Below are positions 1 through 4,776 of a stretch of DNA of 5,833 nt, one piece after another. Position 1 is the stretch's first letter. Each line of letters begins with the position of its first letter. The notes under the pieces were generated by a model. The model searched no databases. It was not told the DNA's origin and worked only from the letters and a program-made list of their open reading frames with translations. The stretch lies in contig CAMZIX010000080.1 of assembly GCA_947307375.1 (NCBI GenBank), positions 1-5,833 on the forward strand. The letters run 5' to 3'. The position numbers and the translations under genes are program-made. This stretch comes from an uncultured Clostridia bacterium (GTDB taxonomy: Bacteria > Bacillota_A > Clostridia > Oscillospirales > Oscillospiraceae).

Positions 1-1045
1 CAAGGGCTTCCTGATCTCCGAGTGCAACGGCCACATGTTCCCGACCAAGCCCTTCGACACCTGGGAAAAGCGGCAGGAGCACGCGCTGCGCCACGCCCGC
101 GTCCAGGACGCGGCCCTGGCCGACGGCGAGCACGCCGGCTGCTTCGGCTGGTGCATGTTCGACTATCCGACGCACAAGGACTTCGGCTCCGGCGACCGGG
201 TCTGCTACCACGGCGTGCTGGACTTCTTCCGCAATCCCAAGCTCGCCGCCGCGACCTATGCCAGCCAGGGCGAGGCCTTCCCGGTGCTGGAGCTCGGCTC
301 CACGATGGACATCGGAGACTACCCCGGCGGGCAGATCGGGCACCCCTATCTCTTCACCAACGCCGACGAGGTGGAGCTGTACAAGAACGGCGCCCTGGTC
401 AAGAGCTTCCGGCCTCAGGGCTGGCGGGCGCTGAAGCACGGGCCGATCCCGGTGGACGACCTGATCGGAGAGCTCCTCGAGACGCAGGAGGGCTTCGACC
501 ACGAAAAGGCGGTCTTCCTGCACGACTGCCTGCAGGCCGCCGGCAAATACGGCACGGCAAACCTCCCGCTCAACTGGAAGGCGAAATTCCTCTTCGCCTT
601 CGCGCGCTACCACATGGATTTCGCCGCCGGCATGGAGCTCTACGGCAAGTACGTCGGCAACTGGGGCGGCGAGGCCACCGTCTGGCGCTTCGACGCGAAA
701 AAGGACGGCAAGGTCGTCGCTTCCCGCACCTACTGCCCGAGCGGCAGGCTGCATCTGGAGGCGCGCGCGAGCAGGGAAACGCTCCGCGAGGGCGACACCT
801 ACGACATGGCCGCCGTGCGCATCCGCCTGCTGGACGAGTACGGCAATCCGGCGCCTTACGCGCAGCTGCCGCTGCAGCTGGAGGCCGAGGGCGCGCTGGA
901 GCTGGTCGGACCCGCCGTCGTCACCGCCGAGGGCGGCATGACGGGCTGCTATCTGCGCACGAAGGGCGAGCCCGGCGAGGCGCTGCTGCACATCCGCGGC
1001 GGCCAGGCCGGGGACGTGACGCTGCGTTTCGCGGTTGAAGCCTGA
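1..1045 (+). CDS. GH2 family glycoside hydrolase (beta-galactosidase-like), C-terminal part, 5' truncated
   Basis: The reading frame is open from the window edge (first full codon at 2) to TGA at 1043-1045, giving 347 visible residues. It begins inside the catalytic TIM barrel. The segment ISECNGHMFPTK (residues 5-16) matches the end of a GH2 barrel strand, with Glu7 (codon 20-22) as the likely nucleophile. The following GCFGWCMFDYPTHKDFGSGD, around Trp50, matches the conserved sugar-site strand of the family. A beta-sandwich follows (about 105-140, FTNADEVELYKNGALVKSF), then a helical stretch (about 147-217), then a C-terminal Ig-like domain (about 220-347). From the family, it should hydrolyse terminal beta-galactosides or related beta-glycosides with retention; the exact substrate cannot be read. 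It lies 12 nt upstream of an alpha-galactosidase gene, which suggests joint breakdown of galactosides. The acid/base Glu, N-terminal domains and any signal peptide lie outside the window. Beta-glucuronidase or beta-mannosidase activity is a less likely alternative. Confidence 0.88.
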   Translation, partial: KGFLISECNGHMFPTKPFDTWEKRQEHALRHARVQDAALADGEHAGCFGWCMFDYPTHKDFGSGDRVCYHGVLDFFRNPKLAAATYASQGEAFPVLELGSTMDIGDYPGGQIGHPYLFTNADEVELYKNGALVKSFRPQGWRALKHGPIPVDDLIGELLETQEGFDHEKAVFLHDCLQAAGKYGTANLPLNWKAKFLFAFARYHMDFAAGMELYGKYVGNWGGEATVWRFDAKKDGKVVASRTYCPSGRLHLEARASRETLREGDTYDMAAVRIRLLDEYGNPAPYAQLPLQLEAEGALELVGPAVVTAEGGMTGCYLRTKGEPGEALLHIRGGQAGDVTLRFAVEA

Positions 1046-1057
1046 GGGGGCGCTTTC

Positions 1058-2665
1058 ATGATCCTCGATTATACGATCCTCTATTTCCGCGGGCGGGGGC
1101 CGGAGGAGCTCAAGGGCAGCGTCGAGCTTCACGCGGGCGCGAATATCATCGCGCCGGAGCTGCCGCGCGGAAAGCTTTTCTCCGTCACGGCCTCGCTGCG
1201 GCGGCCCGTCGGCGCACAGGAAAAGATCTTCATGAACGGCTTCCAGGCCTGGACCTACTGCCCGGAGCACGGCCGCCTCGGGAAGATCCGCGACCTCAGC
1301 TTTTTCCCGGACGCCGTCGTGCGGCACTACGGCCTGGACTATTACGGCGACTATTATTTCGTGCACTATCCCAACGCCCCGGGCTTCACCCACGGCGAGA
1401 GCTGGTGCTATTTCCGCGACGGCGAGCAGTACGAGCTCTTCGCCTCGCTGGACGAGCGCCCGGGCTACACGGTCTTCGCCTACGACGCCTATCTCGGTCT
1501 GCTGTCGATCCGGCGCGACTGCCGCGGCGTGCAGCATGAAGGCGGCGCCTTCCACGCCTTCGACCTGTTCCTGGCCGAGGGGAGCGAGGACGAGGTCTTC
1601 GACGGATGGTTCCGCGCCCTGGGCGTCAAGCCCCGGACGAGCGAGCGGCTCACCGGCTATTCCAGCTGGTACAACCGCTATCAGAAGATCAGCGAGCAGA
1701 CGATCCTGGAGGATCTGCGCGGCTGCGCCGAAGTGCTGCGGCCCGGCGATCTGTTTCAGATCGACGACGGCTTCGAACCCGCCGTGGGCGACTGGCTGGA
1801 GACCGACCCGAAAAAATTCCCCCGCGGCCTGAAGCCGATCGTCGAGGAGATCCACGACCGCGGCTTCAAGGCCGGCCTGTGGCTGGCGCCCTTCGCGGCG
1901 CAGAAGGATTCCCGCCTTGCCGCGGAGCATCCGGACTGGCTGCTGCGCCGCCACGGAAAGCCGGTCCGCTGCGGCATCGCCTGGGGCGGCTTCTACGCGC
2001 TGGACATCGACCACCCCGGCGTCCGGGAGTATCTGGAACGGGTCTTCCGCCGCGTGTTCGACGACTGGGGCTTCGACCTCGTCAAGCTCGACTTCCTCTA
2101 CGCCGCGGCGCTCTACGGCAGCGAGCGCGAGAGCCGCGCCGGGCGCATGACGCGCGCGATGGAGTGGCTGCGCGAGCTCTGCGGCGACAAGCCGATCCTC
2201 GGCTGCGGCGTGCCGCTGATGCCCGCCTTCGGGCTGGTGGACTACTGCCGCATCAGCTGCGACGTCGGCCTGGACTGGAACGGCAAACGTCTGCTGCGCG
2301 AGATCCACCGCGAGCACGTGTCCACCCGCCATGCGATCGGCAACACGATCTTCCGCCGCCAGCTCAACGGCCGCGCCTGGCTCAACGACCCGGACGTGTT
2401 CTTCCTGCGGGAGGACAACCTCAAGCTGAAGGCCGGGGAAAAGCACATCCTCGCCACCGTCAACAGCCTCTTCGGCGGCATGCTGCTCTGCTCGGACAAC
2501 ATGGGCCGCTACAGCGAGGAGGCCAAAGCCGCCTACGCGCAGCTGCTGCGCAACCGTGACGCGGAGGATATCCGCGTGCTGGCCGACGGCAAGCTGCTGT
2601 CTGTGCGCTACCGCCTGGACGGACGGGAGCATACCTTGACCATTGAAACGATGAAGGGAGACTGA
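1058..2665 (+). CDS. GH36 alpha-galactosidase, Thermotoga GalA type
   Basis: This complete 535-residue protein is close in length to Thermotoga GalA (about 550). The family removes terminal alpha-linked galactose (melibiose, raffinose-type sugars, galactosylglycerol). The N-terminal beta-sandwich carries NGFQAW at 60-65, matching the NGWQSW-type motif of GH36. The (beta/alpha)8 barrel shows QIDDGF (234-239), GLWLAPF (about 272-278), then VKLDFLYA with Asp345 as predicted nucleophile. RISCD, with Asp402 as predicted acid/base, corresponds to RIGPD in GalA. WLNDPD (441-446) follows, then a short C-terminal beta domain. No signal peptide or membrane segment is visible, so it is probably cytoplasmic. 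The ATG at 1058 is preceded by GAGGGGG (1044-1050) with a 7-nt spacer, and the ribosome binding site overlaps the upstream stop codon, which favours translational coupling in one operon. The family call is strong; substrate preference among alpha-galactosides is inferred. Confidence 0.93.
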   Translation: MILDYTILYFRGRGPEELKGSVELHAGANIIAPELPRGKLFSVTASLRRPVGAQEKIFMNGFQAWTYCPEHGRLGKIRDLSFFPDAVVRHYGLDYYGDYYFVHYPNAPGFTHGESWCYFRDGEQYELFASLDERPGYTVFAYDAYLGLLSIRRDCRGVQHEGGAFHAFDLFLAEGSEDEVFDGWFRALGVKPRTSERLTGYSSWYNRYQKISEQTILEDLRGCAEVLRPGDLFQIDDGFEPAVGDWLETDPKKFPRGLKPIVEEIHDRGFKAGLWLAPFAAQKDSRLAAEHPDWLLRRHGKPVRCGIAWGGFYALDIDHPGVREYLERVFRRVFDDWGFDLVKLDFLYAAALYGSERESRAGRMTRAMEWLRELCGDKPILGCGVPLMPAFGLVDYCRISCDVGLDWNGKRLLREIHREHVSTRHAIGNTIFRRQLNGRAWLNDPDVFFLREDNLKLKAGEKHILATVNSLFGGMLLCSDNMGRYSEEAKAAYAQLLRNRDAEDIRVLADGKLLSVRYRLDGREHTLTIETMKGD

Positions 2666-2668
2666 ACC

Positions 2669-3637
2669 ATGCTGTTTCTGTCTGCCGTTGCCGCAGAGGG
2701 CAACCGCTTTTTCCTCGACTGGGAGATCGCGCTGATGGAGTGGCTGCAGGCCAAGCTCAGCGCGGGCGCGATCGGCGCCCTGTCCCAGCTGTCCATGTTC
2801 GGCGAGGAGCTGATGCTGATCGTCGTGATGGGCTTTTTCTACTGGTGCTATGATAAAGAGATCGGCAAATTCATCGGCGTGAACTTCCTCATCGTCAGCG
2901 TGTGGAACCCGCTGATCAAAAATATCGCGCTGCGGCTGCGGCCCTATTTCTGCAGCGACAGGATCGATCTGCTGCGCCTGATCGACACCTCGGCCGACAA
3001 GTACGACGTCGCGGCCCAGGGCTACTCCTTCCCGAGCGGCCATTCCGCCGGCGCGGCCACGGTATACGGCTCCGCCGCGCTCAGGCTGCGGAAGAAATGG
3101 GTCACGGCGCTGGCCTTTGTGCTGCCGCTGCTGGTGGGGATTTCCCGCGTGGTCGTCGGCGCGCACTTTCCGACGGACGTGCTGGTCGGCTGGGCGCTCG
3201 GCGCGCTGGTGATCTTCCTGATCCCCTGGCTGCGGAAGAAGATCAAAAACCGCTGGGCCTTTTACGGCGTGATCCTGCTCACGGCGCTGCCGGGCTTTTT
3301 CTACTGCACCAGCACCGATTACTACAGCAGCTTCGGCATGCTGGTCGGATTCCTGCTGGCAGAGCCCTTCGAGGAGAAGTTCGTGCGCTTTGAAAATACC
3401 CGCAGCCCGATCCGCTCTCTGCTGCGCATCGCAGGCGGAGGCGCGGTGTATTTCGGGCTGAACACGCTGCTCAAGCTGCCTTTCCCGAAGGAGCTGCTGG
3501 GCTCGAGCGGTCTGGCCTCGCATCTGATCCGCTGCGGGCGCTATGCGATCGTCATTTTCGTTGTGATCGCGATCTATCCGATGCTGTTCAAGGTCACCGC
3601 GAAGATCGGGAAAAAGAAGGCCGAAGAAGCGGCGTAA
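2669..3637 (+). CDS. PAP2-family integral membrane phosphatase
   Basis: This 322-residue, very hydrophobic protein has all three parts of the PAP2 phosphatase signature: K84-x6-R91-P92, P122-S-G-H125 (His125 the likely general acid) and S159-R160-x5-H166-x3-D170 (His166 the likely phospho-acceptor nucleophile). Hydrophobic stretches at about 46-62, 68-84, 139-158, 172-190, 199-215, 225-236, 251-272 and 290-312 suggest six to eight membrane passes, with extra C-terminal helices beyond the catalytic core. The family removes phosphate from lipid phosphates such as phosphatidate or undecaprenyl diphosphate at the membrane; the substrate here is unknown. The ATG starts 3 nt after the stop of the alpha-galactosidase gene. 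AAGGGAG (2654-2660) lies 8 nt upstream, inside the end of that gene, so the two are almost certainly co-transcribed. It is the last gene before a strong terminator. The charged tail (KIGKKKAEEAA) is probably cytoplasmic. Confidence 0.92.
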   Translation: MLFLSAVAAEGNRFFLDWEIALMEWLQAKLSAGAIGALSQLSMFGEELMLIVVMGFFYWCYDKEIGKFIGVNFLIVSVWNPLIKNIALRLRPYFCSDRIDLLRLIDTSADKYDVAAQGYSFPSGHSAGAATVYGSAALRLRKKWVTALAFVLPLLVGISRVVVGAHFPTDVLVGWALGALVIFLIPWLRKKIKNRWAFYGVILLTALPGFFYCTSTDYYSSFGMLVGFLLAEPFEEKFVRFENTRSPIRSLLRIAGGGAVYFGLNTLLKLPFPKELLGSSGLASHLIRCGRYAIVIFVVIAIYPMLFKVTAKIGKKKAEEAA

Positions 3638-3645
3638 CGCGACAG

Positions 3646-3687
3646 AAAAGAAGACCGGGGATGCTTTTGCATCCCCGGTCTTCTTTT
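3646..3687. terminator. Bidirectional intrinsic terminator between convergent genes
   Basis: Two 19-nt arms (3646-3664 and 3669-3687) are perfectly complementary around a TTTT loop. The stem has a GC-rich core (ACCGGGGATGC) and A-rich/T-rich feet, so the 3' foot reads TCTTCTTTT on the plus strand and the same on the minus strand. It begins 8 nt after the phosphatase stop codon. Its last two bases are part of the stop codon of the convergent regulator gene (3686-3688). It should stop transcription from both directions. Confidence 0.9.
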
Positions 3688-4528
3688 ATTCCTTCAGGCG
3701 GCCCGGGCTGGTGCCGAAGACCTCGCGGAAGGCGCGGTGGAAGGCCGAATAGTCCGCAAAGCCGCTCTCGGCGGCGGCGCGGACGGCGGGCGTACCCTCG
3801 CGGATCAGACGCGCGGCCTGGATCAGGCGTTTCTGCCGCACATAGGCGTGCACGGTCATGCCGGTCTGCGCCTTGAACAGACGCATGAAGTGGTAGCGGC
3901 TCAGATAGACCTGCTCGCACAGGACCTCCACCGTCAGCTCCCGGCTCAGGTTTTCGTTGATGTAGCTCAGCGCCTGCGCGATCTTCGGATCGCCGGCCGT
4001 GTCGGCGCCGCGGGGGAGCGACGCGCTGACCGAGAGGCGGTTGACGTGCACCAGCAGACGGGCGATGCAGCTGTCGCGCAGCATCTGCGCGCCGAGCTGG
4101 CGGTCGCCGATCAGCGCCTCGTAGGAGCTGATCGCCTCGGCCAGCGCCTTTTTCTGCTCCTCGTTCGGCGTGAGCAGGTACTGGCTGCTCCGGTCGGCCC
4201 AGTCGAAGCAGTCCATCAGCCCGACGCCCGGCGCGCTGCGGTCGAAAAAGCGGCGGTCGAGGTAGACGATCACGCGGTCGTAGGGCTCTGAGCGGTCGAT
4301 CACGGCCTTGTGGATCGTGTGGTGCTTGACCAGCAGCACGTCCCAGGGCTGCAGGGAATAGGTCATGTCCTCCACGGTATAATCCACCCGCCCGGCCAGC
4401 AGCAGCACCAGCTTGTCAAAGTCGTGAAAGTGGTAGTCCCGCTCCTGCCCGGCGGTGTCGCGCAGGTGGAAATAGTGGTAATTCTCTTTCAGATAGCCCT
4501 CGCGGGCGAAGCTCGATTCCTTCTTCAT
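3686..4528 (-). CDS. AraC-family transcriptional regulator with N-terminal cupin domain
   Basis: The protein has 280 residues from the ATG at 4526-4528. The N-terminal part is an AraC-type cupin: YHFHDFDKLVLLLAGRVDYT (32-51) with His33, His35 and Lys39, then QPWDVLLVKHHTIHKAV (60-76) with His73. The C-terminal 180-280 is a typical double helix-turn-helix: LTVEVLCEQVYLSRYHFMRLFKAQTG is the first HTH, and the segment around 245-275, ending in FGTSP, is the family signature and second HTH. Such proteins bind DNA directly and often sense a small ligand through the cupin pocket, in many cases a sugar. The gene is divergent from a symporter gene and convergent with the glycosidase operon, so the symporter is the most likely target; control of the galactosidase genes is possible but not shown. 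The reading frame stays open to a TTG at 4541-4543, but AAGGAG six nt upstream of the ATG makes the shorter start better. Confidence 0.92.
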   Translation of the reverse strand: MKKESSFAREGYLKENYHYFHLRDTAGQERDYHFHDFDKLVLLLAGRVDYTVEDMTYSLQPWDVLLVKHHTIHKAVIDRSEPYDRVIVYLDRRFFDRSAPGVGLMDCFDWADRSSQYLLTPNEEQKKALAEAISSYEALIGDRQLGAQMLRDSCIARLLVHVNRLSVSASLPRGADTAGDPKIAQALSYINENLSRELTVEVLCEQVYLSRYHFMRLFKAQTGMTVHAYVRQKRLIQAARLIREGTPAVRAAAESGFADYSAFHRAFREVFGTSPGRLKE

Positions 4529-4534
4529 CACAGG

Positions 4535-4540
4535 CTCCTT
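4535..4540 (-). promoter_or_regulatory. Ribosome binding site that fixes the AraC-regulator start
   Basis: Read on the minus strand, AAGGAG is followed by CCTGTG and then ATG at 4528, a 6-nt spacer. The in-frame TTG at 4543 lies upstream of this site and has no comparable site of its own, so the ATG is preferred and five residues of the longer frame are dropped. Confidence 0.8.
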
Positions 4541-4558
4541 CAAAACACGGAGTCAGGG

Positions 4559-4664
4559 CCCCGTTTGCAAAAGGGGGGCTGGAGGCTTGCTCCGCCAAGC
4601 GGATCAAATGAGGAAAACCCTCCGCCTCGCGCGGCTCGGCACCTCCCTTCCGCGGAAGGGAGGC
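4559..4664. repeat. Hairpin-rich intergenic element, probable dispersed repeat
   Basis: This segment lies between the regulator's promoter and its ribosome binding site. Visible parts are CCCC(4559-4562)/GGGG(4573-4576) around a TTTGCAAA core, a 5-bp stem GCTTG/CAAGC (4585-4589 with 4596-4600), a small CCGC/GCGG stem (4622-4625 with 4631-4634), and a terminal 22-bp perfect palindrome (4642-4663). The segment ACCTCCCTTCCGCGGAAGG and the preceding CCCTCCGCCTCGCGCGGCT resemble, from memory, repetitive intergenic elements seen in many copies in gut Clostridia. Only one copy is present here, so its repetitive nature is inferred. It has no T-run typical of a terminator. Confidence 0.45.
4642..4663. 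repeat. Perfect 22-bp palindrome at the 5' end of the regulator transcript
   Basis: The left half CCTCCCTTCCG (4642-4652) is the exact reverse complement of CGGAAGGGAGG (4653-4663). In RNA it would form a GC-rich hairpin with a tight loop. It begins about four bases after the start site predicted from the leftward promoter, so it could form a 5'-terminal hairpin that protects the mRNA. As DNA it could equally be a protein-binding site or simply one end of the repeat element. Confidence 0.75.
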
Positions 4665-4672
4665 CATGTCGG

Positions 4673-4701
4673 ATTATACCGCACTTTTTGCAATGTTTCA
4701 A
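4673..4701 (-). promoter_or_regulatory. Leftward sigma-70-type promoter of the AraC-family gene
   Basis: On the minus strand there is TTGAAA (-35, 4696-4701), a 17-nt spacer, and a perfect TATAAT (-10, 4673-4678). Transcription should begin near 4667, giving a leader of about 138 nt before the ATG at 4528. The spacing and near-consensus boxes suggest a strong promoter that needs no activator. The leader contains the palindrome and the other hairpins of the repeat-like element. Confidence 0.78.
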
Positions 4702-4714
4702 GCACCGGACGCTA

Positions 4715-4743
4715 TTTTATTTGCGTTTCTTCGCAAATATAAT
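4715..4743 (+). promoter_or_regulatory. Rightward promoter of the symporter gene, weak -35
   Basis: A perfect TATAAT lies at 4738-4743, placing the start of transcription near 4750 and leaving a leader of about 27 nt before the ATG at 4777. The hexamer at -35 with 17-nt spacing is TTTTAT (4715-4720), a poor match to TTGACA, and neighbouring spacings are no better. There is also no TG extension before the -10. A good -10 with a poor -35 is typical of promoters that depend on an activator bound just upstream, which fits the divergent AraC-type gene. Activator dependence is inferred. Confidence 0.65.
4718..4739. promoter_or_regulatory. Inverted repeat overlapping the symporter promoter, candidate operator
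   Basis: The arms TATTTGCG (4718-4725) and CGCAAATA (4732-4739) are perfectly complementary, separated by TTTCTT. The repeat fills the spacer between the putative -35 and the -10 and covers the first two bases of TATAAT. This is the classic position for a repressor operator. The arms are also the right size for a dimeric HTH protein. AraC-family proteins usually prefer direct repeats, so the binder may be another regulator. It is too AT-rich and too close to the promoter to be a convincing terminator. Confidence 0.5.
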
Positions 4744-4776
4744 GGAGCAGGAATAAACCTCAGGGAGGTCGTAATC

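Noticed and set aside
22..1038. Long forward open frame (338 codons) overlapping the GH2 gene in another frame
   Set aside because: Its product is Arg/Gly/Ala-rich low-complexity sequence typical of a shifted frame in GC-rich DNA, while the other frame has clear GH2 motifs.
1606..2559. Forward 317-codon open frame inside the alpha-galactosidase gene
   Set aside because: It is Arg/Pro-rich and without motifs, and the GH36 frame over the same bases has all catalytic landmarks.
3737..4291. Plus-strand 184-codon open frame opposite the AraC-type gene
   Set aside because: No recognisable domain; the minus strand carries clear cupin and double HTH motifs.
4541..4543. TTG as the start codon of the AraC-type gene
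   Set aside because: The AAGGAG site lies downstream of the TTG and is well spaced for the ATG at 4526-4528.
4642..4663. Palindrome considered as an intrinsic terminator
   Set aside because: No T-run follows on either strand, and it lies at the start rather than the end of a transcription unit.
4416..4667. Minus-strand 83-codon frame starting MASLPRKGGAEP at the predicted transcription start
   Set aside because: It would be leaderless, and its first part is only the translation of the palindrome and repeat-like element. It then overlaps the AraC-type gene out of frame. Similar short predicted proteins commonly arise from such repeats.
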